Assembly: GCF_000170755.1 (NCBI RefSeq)
Contig: NZ_ABCK01000005.1
Coordinates: forward strand, 62,001-126,000
DNA from: Lentisphaera araneosa HTCC2155
GTDB taxonomy: Bacteria; Verrucomicrobiota; Lentisphaeria; Lentisphaerales; Lentisphaeraceae
DNA: 64,000 bases
Direction of reading: 5' to 3'
Below the pieces are notes generated by a model. The model saw nothing but the letters and a program-made list of their open reading frames with translations, was not told the origin of the DNA and did no database searches. The translations under genes were made by a program, and so were the position numbers. Below, piece by piece: positions 1 through 8,379 of this stretch (position 1 is the first letter of the stretch; each line of letters begins with the position of its first letter).

Positions 1-390
1 ACAGTTCGGGTTGGCAATAATACCCTTGTTCCATTTGATGTCTTCAGGATTGATCTCTGGCACAACGAGTGGAACTTCTGGGTCCATTCTGTAGTGCGAT
101 GTATTATCAACAACCACTGCACCAGCTTTTACCGCTGAAGGAGCGTATTCTTTTGAAAGTGAACCACCAGCAGAAGCAAGAACAATATCTACGCCTTCAA
201 AACAGTCGTGAGTCAATTCTTCTACAGTGATGTCTTCACCACGGAAATTGATCTTTTTGCCTGCTGAACGAGCAGAAGCAAGAAGTTTAAGTGAGTTGAG
301 CGGAAAATTGCGCTCTTCGAGTAATTCTAAAAGTTCGGCACCCACTGCACCAGTGGCACCCATAATTGCAACATTAGGTTTATTCATCAT
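1..390 (-). CDS. asd: Aspartate-semialdehyde dehydrogenase, N-terminal part (cut by window edge)
   Basis: The first 130 codons are present. The enzyme reduces aspartyl phosphate to aspartate semialdehyde with NADPH, the branch point to lysine/diaminopimelate, threonine and methionine. The translated start MMNKPNVAIMGATGAVG is the family's NADP-binding glycine-rich loop, and the window ends at IANPNC, which contains the catalytic cysteine. Two ATG codons are adjacent (390 and 387); a GGA lies 7 nt before the first. Its start overlaps the stop of fabI (TAATG), so the two are probably co-transcribed. The C-terminal substrate and dimerisation part lies outside the window. Confidence 0.93.
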   Translation of the reverse strand, partial: MMNKPNVAIMGATGAVGAELLELLEERNFPLNSLKLLASARSAGKKINFRGEDITVEELTHDCFEGVDIVLASAGGSLSKEYAPSAVKAGAVVVDNTSHYRMDPEVPLVVPEINPEDIKWNKGIIANPNC

Positions 391-1190
391 TATTTTTCCA
401 GATTGTAAGCTTCCATGGGGCCCACGCCAACATTGCTGAACCCGCAATCAACATGAATGACTTCTGAAGTGATACCACGACTTAAGTCAGAACATAGGAA
501 CATCGCTGCATCACCAATCTCGTCGATTGTGTTTACACGACGTAGAGGAGAGATTTTCTCTTGAATGGTCAACATCTTTGTGAAGCCGGCGATACCACGA
601 GCGGCAAGAGTATTCACTGGACCGGCAGAAATTGAGTTCACACGAACGCCTTGAGGACCGAGGTCATTAGCTAAGTAACGCGTGCTACATTCTAAACCTG
701 CTTTCGCAACGCCCATAACATTGTAGTTAGTACAAATTCTTTCTGAACCGAGGTAAGTCAAACTCACAATACTCGCACTCTCACTGAGGTAAGGCTGAGC
801 CGCTTTAGAGATAGCCACTAAAGAGAAAGAACTTACTTCACCCGCCATCGCGTAACCTTCGCGACTGGTGTTGTAAAACTCACCTTCAAGCTCAGATTTG
901 TCAGCAAAAGCCAAACAGTGTACGACAAAATCAATTTCGCCATGTTTTTCGCCAAGTGCTTTGAAAGTTGAATCGATGGTTTCTTGATTAGTTACATCAC
1001 ATTCGAGTAGTTCTACATCATTGATATCGAATTTTTTAAAGAGTTTTTCAACTCCATCTTTCATACGATCATTCATGTAGGTCAAAGTGATATCTGCACC
1101 TTGATTTCTAAGGGACTCAAAAATGCCCCATGCAATTGATCTGTGATTTGCTACACCAAGGATAACACCTTTTTTGCCTTTCATTAACAT
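390..1190 (-). CDS. fabI: Enoyl-[acyl-carrier-protein] reductase (NADH), FabI type
   Basis: Last step of each fatty-acid elongation cycle: reduction of trans-2-enoyl-ACP. At 266 aa it has the usual length. Seen: the cofactor loop GVANHRSIAWGI near the N-terminus, and the FabI signature with Tyr146 (SLTYLGSE), Tyr156 and Lys163 (YNVMGVAK), matching the numbering of the E. coli enzyme. This is the classical FabI, the family that triclosan-type inhibitors bind, rather than FabK, FabL or FabV. ATG at 1190 has GGAG about 8 nt upstream; a second ATG two codons later is possible. It is the upstream gene of a pair with asd. Confidence 0.96.
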   Translation of the reverse strand: MLMKGKKGVILGVANHRSIAWGIFESLRNQGADITLTYMNDRMKDGVEKLFKKFDINDVELLECDVTNQETIDSTFKALGEKHGEIDFVVHCLAFADKSELEGEFYNTSREGYAMAGEVSSFSLVAISKAAQPYLSESASIVSLTYLGSERICTNYNVMGVAKAGLECSTRYLANDLGPQGVRVNSISAGPVNTLAARGIAGFTKMLTIQEKISPLRRVNTIDEIGDAAMFLCSDLSRGITSEVIHVDCGFSNVGVGPMEAYNLEK

Positions 1191-1361
1191 GGCTAAACTC
1201 CGTAAGTTGTTGGGATTTTATATTTTAAACTCGCAGATAGTAGCACAATTCAAGAGAAAAAAAAGATTAAAAAAATCTTTTTCATCACAGGATCAAGTGA
1301 AAGCATTATTTAAGGAAAGATTATGACAACAAAAGCAATTTTTATTTTGAAACAAAAAGAT

Positions 1362-1622
1362 CTATTTCTCTTCTTTTTGTGATTGCCGAACTTGAGCTTT
1401 GAGCTTTTCTTTGAAGTCTGAGTTTAATTTCTTTTGGCACCCTTCTTCGAACTCCGCAAACTTACTTTCTGCATGCTGAAATTTTTCGGCATCGCGCTGA
1501 TAGGAACCACATACCACGCACATTTTTATATGAAGCTTTATCCACCAACGCTGCATGGGCGAAGCTTTATGAAGTTTTTGGTCAGCCATTTTTCTAGCAA
1601 TCTGTTTACAAGTTAAAATCAT
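1362..1622 (-). CDS. Small putative zinc-finger protein, candidate anti-sigma factor
   Basis: A soluble protein of about 86 aa with the pattern H-x3-C-x2-C (LHIKMCVVC) after an N-terminal MILTCKQIARKMADQ. This resembles the zinc-binding anti-sigma fold found next to many ECF sigma genes. I place the start at ATG 1622 because it overlaps the sigma factor stop as ATGA, a typical coupled arrangement; the frame is open 18 nt further upstream. The C-terminal half is charged and probably helical. No membrane segment is seen, so if it is an anti-sigma factor it is cytoplasmic. The role is inferred from the motif and the position. Confidence 0.65.
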   Translation of the reverse strand: MILTCKQIARKMADQKLHKASPMQRWWIKLHIKMCVVCGSYQRDAEKFQHAESKFAEFEEGCQKKLNSDFKEKLKAQVRQSQKEEK

Positions 1623-2185
1623 TTGTACGTATCGCCCCAATTCTTATTCAAGCAGACTTTCATCGACTTTCTGACTCGGTGTGTGATCACCCATAAATTT
1701 GCATGGCTAATATTAAATTCTTCGCAAATTTGCTTTGCATCAATTCCGTCAATCTCTTTCATCATGTATATACTTCTCAAAGGCTCATTCATTTTTTCTA
1801 AACATGCTTTAAAGATCTGCCAAAACTCTTCTTTCTCAAATGATTGGAAAGGATCAAAGTCCCAATCGGCAACTTTTCGAGAGAAAACACCTGCCGTTTT
1901 AAAGATTTTACTATTGACTTCAGGGAAGGAATTGAGTTCACTTTCATTCAATTCTCTTAAATCGCGCTTAATGCTATCGATAATTTTATTTTTCATTATT
2001 CCGCGCAACCAAAATTTCACGGGGACACGCCCATCAAACTTATCTAAGGATTTTACTGCGGCTAAAAAAGTTTCTTGCACCACATCTTCTGCTTTGTGGC
2101 TATCATTGAGTCGAGAGTAAGCAAAGCCGAATAAATAATCGGAATATTCCTCTACCCAAAACTCGGGTTCACGCTCTTTGCTCAC
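1619..2185 (-). CDS. ECF-type RNA polymerase sigma factor
   Basis: 188 aa, with region 2 (YLFGFAYSRLNDSHKAEDVVQETFLAAVKSL, the DxxQ-type core-binding helix and -10 recognition region) near residues 15-50. Region 4 is at the C-terminal end (MNEPLRSIYMMKEIDGIDAKQICEEFNIS, helix-turn-helix). It lacks regions 1 and 3 as ECF factors do. It lies between a membrane-anchored kinase (15 bp upstream) and a small zinc-finger protein that overlaps it by 4 bp. This order suggests that the kinase and zinc-finger protein control it. The target promoters cannot be told from the sequence. Confidence 0.9.
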   Translation of the reverse strand: MSKEREPEFWVEEYSDYLFGFAYSRLNDSHKAEDVVQETFLAAVKSLDKFDGRVPVKFWLRGIMKNKIIDSIKRDLRELNESELNSFPEVNSKIFKTAGVFSRKVADWDFDPFQSFEKEEFWQIFKACLEKMNEPLRSIYMMKEIDGIDAKQICEEFNISHANLWVITHRVRKSMKVCLNKNWGDTYK

Positions 2186-2200
2186 GATAAAATCTCTTGT

Positions 2201-3418
2201 TTACTTTGTATACTGTATCAAGAGTAGAAGAATAATAATACTTGTCAAAACAGCAAAGATAGAAATCAGCACTAAAACGATACTTTTTTGATTCCTATAG
2301 ATAAATTGAGAAAAATGACGATTTAAACCTGCCCCTTTGTCGGCGTCGGGAATATAACCCGCCATATAGACCTCAACATCGCGCATCAAATCACCAACTT
2401 TTTGATAACGTTCAATTAATTTCTCATCCAAAGCTTTCATACAGATTGCGGCGAGCGAACGAGGCACTCGACAATTGGGCAAGTGGATGAGCTTCACATT
2501 ATCTGGATTGTCGCCAACGGCTTCCTCACTGTAAAGTAATGGGTGTTTGATTTTTTCATTCAATTTACGACGTAAAACTGCGGTAGTCGTCTTACCATTC
2601 GCGGGTGCACGCAGGGTTAAAATCTTATATAATATCCCCCCGAGTGCATAAACATCGCTACGAGTCCCCACGAGATCAGAATTACCAATCGCTTGCTCGG
2701 GCGACATAAAAGCAGGGGTCCCAATAACTTTTTCTTTTTCTGAATCAATGATGAAATCCACATCTTCATCAATATCAACCAACTCCAATTCAGACATATC
2801 TTCCATACCACGTCGCAAACGAGCTAAGCCCCAGTCCGTTACCTGAACATCACCTAAGTAACCCACTAGAATATTATCTGGCTTGAGGTCGAGATGCACC
2901 ACTCCCTTTGCATGAGCATAAGAAACCGCTTCACAAACTCTACGGAATATTTTCATCAAACTCGGCAAGGGAAAACGTTCAATCATATCTTTATCACCAA
3001 TGCGAATGCCTTCTAGAATTTCATCAAGAGTCACACCTTGAACAAGCTTCATTACATAATAAATCTCTTCATTCTCAGTCATGCCCAATTCGTACAAGGG
3101 AATAATATGTGGATGCTGAAGCTGTCCTGTGATTTTTGCTTCTTTAAGAAAATATCGAAGGGCAATTTCACTGGCCTTATCAGAGCGGATAAATTTAATC
3201 GCTACTCGACGACGAACATTTTTATCGTATGCTGCAATAACGCGACCGGCACCGCCCTCACCTAAGACTAATCCTAATTCGTAGCGGTCAGAGAAATTCG
3301 AGGCAATATTAAAACCTGAATCAGCATTTGACTCATTAGCTTCCCTGAGCTTTGCCAAAAGTTCTTCAGGCAATTGCGTCGCCATACTTTGATTTTCAAC
3401 CGATTCTTCTTGTGCCAT
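2201..3418 (-). CDS. Membrane-anchored serine/threonine protein kinase (non-RD)
   Basis: 405 aa Hanks-type kinase. Seen: glycine loop GEGGAGRV (about residues 53-60), the VAIK lysine (Lys75), catalytic loop HLDLKPDN (175-182), DWG in place of DFG (195-197) and the activation-segment end GTPAFMSPEQA. The Arg before the catalytic Asp is Leu (HLD, not HRD), which makes it a non-RD kinase; such kinases often do not need activation-loop phosphorylation. A single hydrophobic segment at the extreme C-terminus (about 378-402) should anchor it in the membrane with almost nothing outside, so it has no sensor domain of the PASTA type. First gene of the kinase-sigma-zinc-finger cluster. Confidence 0.93.
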   Translation of the reverse strand: MAQEESVENQSMATQLPEELLAKLREANESNADSGFNIASNFSDRYELGLVLGEGGAGRVIAAYDKNVRRRVAIKFIRSDKASEIALRYFLKEAKITGQLQHPHIIPLYELGMTENEEIYYVMKLVQGVTLDEILEGIRIGDKDMIERFPLPSLMKIFRRVCEAVSYAHAKGVVHLDLKPDNILVGYLGDVQVTDWGLARLRRGMEDMSELELVDIDEDVDFIIDSEKEKVIGTPAFMSPEQAIGNSDLVGTRSDVYALGGILYKILTLRAPANGKTTTAVLRRKLNEKIKHPLLYSEEAVGDNPDNVKLIHLPNCRVPRSLAAICMKALDEKLIERYQKVGDLMRDVEVYMAGYIPDADKGAGLNRHFSQFIYRNQKSIVLVLISIFAVLTSIIILLLLIQYTK

Positions 3419-3430
3419 TCACATACCTGC

Positions 3431-3457
3431 ATGTATAATAATCTTTCGATTATACAT
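3431..3457. promoter_or_regulatory. Inverted repeat upstream of the kinase gene
   Basis: Two perfect 9-nt arms (ATGTATAAT and ATTATACAT) separated by 9 nt lie 13 nt upstream of the kinase ATG. Such a site could be an operator for a dimeric regulator. It also contains TATAAT-like sequence, so it may overlap a promoter. Only the symmetry is seen; the binding protein is unknown. Confidence 0.35.
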
Positions 3458-3535
3458 AAAGCGATCAACACATGCAAGAACTAAAATCTTAATTTTCTTT
3501 TAAGGATCAAGTAATTTACACAAATTTAAACATTT

Positions 3536-4087
3536 ATGGTCAATATGAAACAACTTAAAATCACCGTTTACTGCGCTTCCAGTCCCAACATCCACCAAGA
3601 CTACTTTGACGCCGCCACTGAACTCGGACAACTTTTATCTGCTATCGACTGTACTGTCTCTTACGGAGGAGGTGCTAGCGGCCTCATGGGTGCACTCGCC
3701 GACAGCATGATCAAACATGGTGGTAACATTAAAGGTTTTATACCGCACTTTATGATTGAAAGAGAATGGCAACACCCCCATGTCCCGAGCATGCATGTCG
3801 TAAAAACCATTCATGAACGTAAAGACAAATTGCTGGAAGATTGCGATCTAGCTATTGCACTTGCAGGTGGCTGCGGAACTCTAGAAGAATTTATGGAAGC
3901 CCTCACCTGGAAACAACTTAATCTATACAAGGGAAAACTTATGATTTTAAATACAAGATCCTATTATAATCCACTCATACAAATGCTGGATTCTGCCATC
4001 TCGGAAAACTTCATGGCTCACGACTCTAGTGATATGTGGGAAGTGCACGAAAAACCCCAGTCTATTTTAGACTCTATACTGAAATAA
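3536..4087 (+). CDS. LOG family protein (TIGR00730 type)
   Basis: 183 aa Rossmann-fold protein of the family that includes cytokinin-activating nucleoside 5'-monophosphate phosphoribohydrolases (LOG) and bacterial YvdD-like proteins. Seen: the N-terminal VYCASSPN, the SYGGGASGLMGALAD loop and the family motif GGCGTLEEF (PGGxGTxxE form with Ala for Pro) followed by EALTWKQL. The family cleaves the ribose bond of AMP-like nucleotides; the bacterial role is not settled. An ATG three codons later (3545) is equally possible since neither has a clear ribosome binding site. It stands between divergent and unrelated neighbours. Confidence 0.88.
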   Translation: MVNMKQLKITVYCASSPNIHQDYFDAATELGQLLSAIDCTVSYGGGASGLMGALADSMIKHGGNIKGFIPHFMIEREWQHPHVPSMHVVKTIHERKDKLLEDCDLAIALAGGCGTLEEFMEALTWKQLNLYKGKLMILNTRSYYNPLIQMLDSAISENFMAHDSSDMWEVHEKPQSILDSILK

Positions 4088-4173
4088 AAATAAGCCTCAG
4101 ATTCAATTGAATCTTAATGAAATCCGCTTACCTTGAAGATCATTTTTTGACTTCGAATCTTAGGACAAACATC

Positions 4174-4866
4174 ATGAACAAAAAGTTCTCTTTCTTTATC
4201 ATCATCACCATAGCGACTATCTTATCTTTATTGATTGCCTTGTCGTCTATGGGGTTCATCATCAAAAAGACCGTAAACCAAGTCACTCACAATATCACTG
4301 GAACTGATGCTGAAATCTCACGCTCCAGCTTAAGCCTCATTACCGGCAAAGCAGAACTAAAAAAACTTATGATTGCGAGCCCAAAGGGTTCGTCGGCACC
4401 TCTTGCGCTCAAAATGGCTACAGCTCAAATGAAAATCAAGCCTTCTTCGGTAACTGATGACGTGGTTATCATCGAAAACTTCGAGAGTGATACAATCGAA
4501 ATTTTCTGGGAGGAAAAAGAAGGGCGAAATTACCGCGAGATCATGAAAAATATCAGTGAATTCGCGACTCGTGAACGCGGTATTATTGAAGATATCAAAA
4601 GTCGTGGTCTTGAAGACGAACACAAGTATTTTGCTTTAGAAAAAATGACTTTCACCAATACGAAACTCCATTTTATTCAAGGCAAGAACATTACCGAGAT
4701 CACGATCCCACAAATCACACTAGAAAATATTGGCGATGCAAAAAGAGGTGCCTCATTCGTCGATTTAATGGAAAAATCATTTAAAGAAATTATTATCACA
4801 TGCGAAAAACATATTAATGAGCATATTATTTCTTTAGAAAAAGCAAATAAAACTCCCTCAAACTAA
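4174..4866 (+). CDS. Membrane-anchored AsmA-like hypothetical protein
   Basis: About 230 aa from ATG 4174, chosen for its AGGA box 9 nt upstream; the frame is open from 4117. One hydrophobic N-terminal segment (FFIIITIATILSLLIALSSM) anchors it. The next part (TGTDAEISRSSLSLITGKAELKKLMIASPKG) has the pattern of the start of AsmA/DUF748-like proteins, where a short beta-rich repeat describes a function in envelope lipid or outer-membrane homeostasis. It is much shorter than AsmA itself. The function is not known; the similarity is judged by eye. It lies 20 bp upstream of the exonuclease gene and may share its transcript. Confidence 0.6.
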   Translation: MNKKFSFFIIITIATILSLLIALSSMGFIIKKTVNQVTHNITGTDAEISRSSLSLITGKAELKKLMIASPKGSSAPLALKMATAQMKIKPSSVTDDVVIIENFESDTIEIFWEEKEGRNYREIMKNISEFATRERGIIEDIKSRGLEDEHKYFALEKMTFTNTKLHFIQGKNITEITIPQITLENIGDAKRGASFVDLMEKSFKEIIITCEKHINEHIISLEKANKTPSN

Positions 4867-4886
4867 GGGCTAAAGCAGGACAAAAC

Positions 4887-5672
4887 ATGAAACTTAATCT
4901 ACAGCGACCCATCGTTTTTTTCGATTTGGAGACTACAGGGCTCAACCCTACAGAAGACCGAATCATCGAGATATGCTGCATCAAGGTTCATCCTGATGGC
5001 AAACGCGACATTAAAACTCGCCGCGTCAACCCTGAAAAACCAATCTCCTCTGAAGCTTCTGAAATCACGGGAATTACTGACGAAGATGTGAAAGATGAGC
5101 CCACTTTTAAGCAAATGGCGAAAGGGATTTATAAATTTTTTGAAGGCTGCGACATCTCAGGCTACAATATAATGCGCTTTGACTTGCGTGTATTGACTGA
5201 GGAATTTAAGCGCGCAGGAATAAGTTTTGACGCTTCGGCCCACGATTTGGTGGATGTACAGAGAATCTTTCATAAAAAGGAGCCCCGCACCCTGGAAGCC
5301 GCTTTGCGTTTCTATTGCAAAAAGGACCTGGAAGGCGCCCATGCAGCCGAAAATGATGTAATTGCTACAATCGATGTCCTCGAAGGACAACTCGACATGT
5401 ATGACGACTTAGAAAACGACATGGCAAAGCTTGCAGAGTACTGCAAAGACGAACGCTGGGTCGACATGAATGGTCGTCTTCATTGGAAGGGTGAAGATGC
5501 TTCAATCGGTTTTGGTAAAAACCAAGGTAAGCTGCTTAAAGATTTGGTAAAAACCGATCGTGGCTACCTAGACTGGATTCTCCGTGGGGAATTTCCTGAA
5601 GACACCAAACGCATCATTCAAAATGCCATTGACAAAGGCATCTATCCATCAAAAAACACAACTTCAAGTTAA
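4887..5672 (+). CDS. DnaQ-like DEDDh 3'-5' exonuclease with ExoX-type C-terminal domain
   Basis: 261 aa. The N-terminal 170 residues form a DEDD exonuclease domain: motif I FFDLETTGLNP, motif II around GYNIMRFDLRVL, motif III HAAENDVIAT (H-x4-D, the DEDDh class). The C-terminal part (SIGFGKNQGKLLKDLVKTD followed by YLDWILRGEFP) is the small domain also found at the end of exonuclease X-like proteins. It is not a full polymerase III epsilon subunit, since the polymerase-binding tail is replaced. A role in repair or end trimming is likely. It lies 13 bp upstream of leuA, so the two are probably transcribed together, without an obvious functional link. Confidence 0.88.
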   Translation: MKLNLQRPIVFFDLETTGLNPTEDRIIEICCIKVHPDGKRDIKTRRVNPEKPISSEASEITGITDEDVKDEPTFKQMAKGIYKFFEGCDISGYNIMRFDLRVLTEEFKRAGISFDASAHDLVDVQRIFHKKEPRTLEAALRFYCKKDLEGAHAAENDVIATIDVLEGQLDMYDDLENDMAKLAEYCKDERWVDMNGRLHWKGEDASIGFGKNQGKLLKDLVKTDRGYLDWILRGEFPEDTKRIIQNAIDKGIYPSKNTTSS

Positions 5673-5685
5673 GTAATATAAGATT

Positions 5686-7350
5686 ATGAAAAAATATTCA
5701 CCTATCCCAGAAATTGGCATTCAAAATAGAACCTGGCCAGATACGCAAATCACTCAATCACCCACTTGGTGTGCAGTTGACCTCCGCGATGGTAACCAAG
5801 CACTTCCCGATCCCTTGACGCTTGAACAGAAAAAAATCTATTTCGATATCCTCGTAAAAATTGGCTTTAAAGAAATCGAAATTGGTTTCCCTTCTGCGTC
5901 AAAAGACGACTATGACTTTTGCCGTCACTTGATCGACAACAAAGTCATCCCAGATGACGTGATGATCTCTGTACTCGTTCCTGCTCGTCCTGACCTCGTT
6001 GTAAAAACGATGGACGCCTTGCGCGATGTTCCAAAAGCTACGGTGCATTTCTACGTAGCCACGAGTGACCTTCACCGCGAACACGTACTCGGCAAATCAC
6101 ATCAAGAAGTTTTTGAGATGTGTACGGCTACCGTGCAGTCAATTAAAGAAGAAGCCAGTAAACTCAAAGAGAGTACGTTTTATTTGGAGTTCTCTCCAGA
6201 AGAATTCACTGACACGGACTTAGACTTCGCTGTAGAAGTCTGCGATCACGTTATCGAACAATGGCAACCTGCAGCGGATGAAAAAGTGATTTTGAACCTT
6301 CCTGCTACAGTTGAACGTCGTCCACCGACTCATTACGCCGATATGATTGAGCTCTTTCAACGCAAGCTTAAATCTGAGCAGGCGATCATTTCACTTCACG
6401 CTCACAATGATATGGGCTGTGCTGTTGCATCGACTCAACTTGCGATCCAAGCTGGCGCACACCGTGTCGAAGGCACACTCTTTGGCCAAGGCGAACGCTC
6501 TGGCAACGTCGATTTAATCACTCTTGTCTTGAACTTGCAGTACCTCGGCATTGATACGGGGCTCGACTTCTCAGACTTAATGAATATCACTGAACAGATT
6601 TCAGAGCTTACAAATATGCCTCCTCACGAACGTCATCCTTATGTCGGTTCTTTGGTATTCTCAGCTTTCTCTGGCTCACACCAAGACGCTATCCACAAGT
6701 CCACTTTACGCAAAGATGAACTCATGGAAACTTTTGGGCGCTGGAAAATCCCTTATTTGCATATTGACCCAGCTGATGTCGGTCGCGAATTTGAAAACCT
6801 CATCCGCATCAATAGCCAATCGGGCAAAGGTGGAATTGCTCACATCATTGAAAAAGAGCATAACATCAAACTTCCACGTTTTGTTCAAGTTGATTTTGCC
6901 AAGCGAGTTCAAGCTTATGCTGAAGAAGTGAGTCGCGAAGTATCGACGCAAGAAGTCTGGAAAGTTTTTGAAGAAGCCTATATCGCTCCTAAAAACCCAA
7001 AGTTGGTCTTAAACAATTACTGGCCCTACCCTGACGAAGATCAATCAGAAATCGTCAATGCTAAAATTGAAGTTGAGTTTAAAGGCGAGACTTTCACACA
7101 TGAAGCTACTGGCAATGGCCCCATATCTGCGTTTGTTGCTGCTCTTAAAAAACTCGACATCCCTGATTTTGTTCTCGAACACTTCGGCGAAGATTCCATT
7201 GGTGATTCTGCTCAAGCAGAAGCTGTTTCGAGCATATCAGTTAAAAACAGCGATAATGGTAGCGTTCATATTGGTTTTGGTTATCATTCCAATATTAACC
7301 ATGCGGCAGCACGAGCTATTATCGCTGCTGTTAACAAGCTAATCGGTTGA
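5686..7350 (+). CDS. leuA: 2-isopropylmalate synthase
   Basis: First committed step of leucine synthesis: condensation of acetyl-CoA with 2-oxoisovalerate. 554 aa, the length of the longer (type 2, yeast/actinobacterial-like) LeuA. Seen: VDLRDGNQALPDPLTLEQK (the HMGL-like domain with the catalytic Arg-Asp), HAHNDMGCAVA with metal-binding His residues, GQGERSGNVDL, and a C-terminal regulatory domain from about residue 440 (leucine feedback in the family). No attenuator leader is seen because the gene starts 13 bp after the exonuclease. A strong hairpin follows the stop. Confidence 0.96.
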   Translation: MKKYSPIPEIGIQNRTWPDTQITQSPTWCAVDLRDGNQALPDPLTLEQKKIYFDILVKIGFKEIEIGFPSASKDDYDFCRHLIDNKVIPDDVMISVLVPARPDLVVKTMDALRDVPKATVHFYVATSDLHREHVLGKSHQEVFEMCTATVQSIKEEASKLKESTFYLEFSPEEFTDTDLDFAVEVCDHVIEQWQPAADEKVILNLPATVERRPPTHYADMIELFQRKLKSEQAIISLHAHNDMGCAVASTQLAIQAGAHRVEGTLFGQGERSGNVDLITLVLNLQYLGIDTGLDFSDLMNITEQISELTNMPPHERHPYVGSLVFSAFSGSHQDAIHKSTLRKDELMETFGRWKIPYLHIDPADVGREFENLIRINSQSGKGGIAHIIEKEHNIKLPRFVQVDFAKRVQAYAEEVSREVSTQEVWKVFEEAYIAPKNPKLVLNNYWPYPDEDQSEIVNAKIEVEFKGETFTHEATGNGPISAFVAALKKLDIPDFVLEHFGEDSIGDSAQAEAVSSISVKNSDNGSVHIGFGYHSNINHAAARAIIAAVNKLIG

Positions 7351-7356
7351 TCATTT

Positions 7357-7376
7357 ATCCCGCCTTCGGGCGGGAT
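7357..7376 (+). terminator. Hairpin after leuA with TTCG loop
   Basis: Perfect 8-bp stem ATCCCGCC/GGCGGGAT with a TTCG tetraloop, 6 nt after the leuA stop. The following T-run is short (TTCTTA), so termination may be partial. It ends only 7 nt before the next ATG (7384) and could also hamper ribosome loading there. Confidence 0.7.
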
Positions 7377-7383
7377 TTCTTAT

Positions 7384-8379
7384 ATGAAACATCTCATTAC
7401 AGGCGGAAGTGGCTTTCTTGGTCGCTATATAGCTCGACAACTCCTCGAGCAAGGACAAGAAGTTGTTTTATATAATCGCTCTCAGCCTCCGAGCGACCTA
7501 AGTGAATGCACTTGGGTTCAGGGTGACATCAACGAAACGATGAAACTCACCCGTGCCATGGAAGGCTGTCACAATGTTTTTCATACTGCGGCCATCGCAG
7601 GTGTTTGGGGTGATGAAGAACTCTTTCATAAAGTCAATACTTTAGGAACGCAGTCTGTGCTCAACGCCTGTTTGAGCGCAAAAGTTAGTAAGCTAATCTA
7701 CACGTCTTCACCTTCAGTCGTATTTGGAATTGACGCTATTGAAAATGGCAACGAATCACTCCCCTACCCGGATGAGTACCTAACCACGTATCCCAAGACA
7801 AAAGCTGAAGGTGAAAAAATCGTTCTGGAAGCTAATAGCGAGCAACTCAAAACCTGTTCACTTCGCCCACATCTAATTTGGGGACCCGAAGACCAGCACC
7901 TCATCCCCCGACTCATTCAAAAAGCAAAAAGTAAAAGACTTAAGCAAGTGGGCAATGGAGAAAACTTAGTTGACCTCACCTACGTAGAAAATGCTGCCAA
8001 AGCCCACCTCCAAGTCGCTAGTGAATTAGACAAGAGTTCAAAACCAGCCGGCAAAGCCTACTTTATTTCTGATCCGAAACCCGTGAGCCTATGGCCATGG
8101 ATCCGCGAGATCCTCAGTTTAAGTGAGTGTCCTCCGCCCAATGGTAGCCTCTCTTATGCAAAGGCCGCAAAAATTGGTGCTATTCTCGAATGGATCTACA
8201 AAACTTTCAAATTAAAGGGCGAACCGCCCATGACTCGCTTTGTTGCGGCTCAACTTGCCAAAGCTCATTACTTTGATAACTCTGCGGCGAAAAAAGATTT
8301 TGGCTATGCACCTGAAATAGACAATAAAGAAGGTTTAAAACGCACTTTAGCTTGGCTCAAAGAATCGGGAACTGTATGA
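7384..8379 (+). CDS. NAD(P)-dependent epimerase/dehydratase (extended SDR, 3-beta-HSD-like)
   Basis: 331 aa extended short-chain dehydrogenase. Seen: nucleotide loop TGGSGFLGRYIARQL at the N-terminus, the DVxN-like HTAAIAGVWG, and the active-site YPKTKAEGEK (Y-x3-K). The overall pattern resembles sterol dehydrogenase / 2-alkyl-3-oxoalkanoate reductase-like members, but substrate cannot be assigned. The ATG at 7384 sits directly after the leuA hairpin with no separate Shine-Dalgarno. The stop overlaps the next gene's start (ATGA at 8376-8379). Confidence 0.88.
   Translation: MKHLITGGSGFLGRYIARQLLEQGQEVVLYNRSQPPSDLSECTWVQGDINETMKLTRAMEGCHNVFHTAAIAGVWGDEELFHKVNTLGTQSVLNACLSAKVSKLIYTSSPSVVFGIDAIENGNESLPYPDEYLTTYPKTKAEGEKIVLEANSEQLKTCSLRPHLIWGPEDQHLIPRLIQKAKSKRLKQVGNGENLVDLTYVENAAKAHLQVASELDKSSKPAGKAYFISDPKPVSLWPWIREILSLSECPPPNGSLSYAKAAKIGAILEWIYKTFKLKGEPPMTRFVAAQLAKAHYFDNSAAKKDFGYAPEIDNKEGLKRTLAWLKESGTV

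Noticed and set aside
1262-1284. AAAAGATT...AATCTTTT as terminator of the sigma operon
   Set aside because: An all-A/T stem that is probably too weak, 80 bp from the stop; not called.
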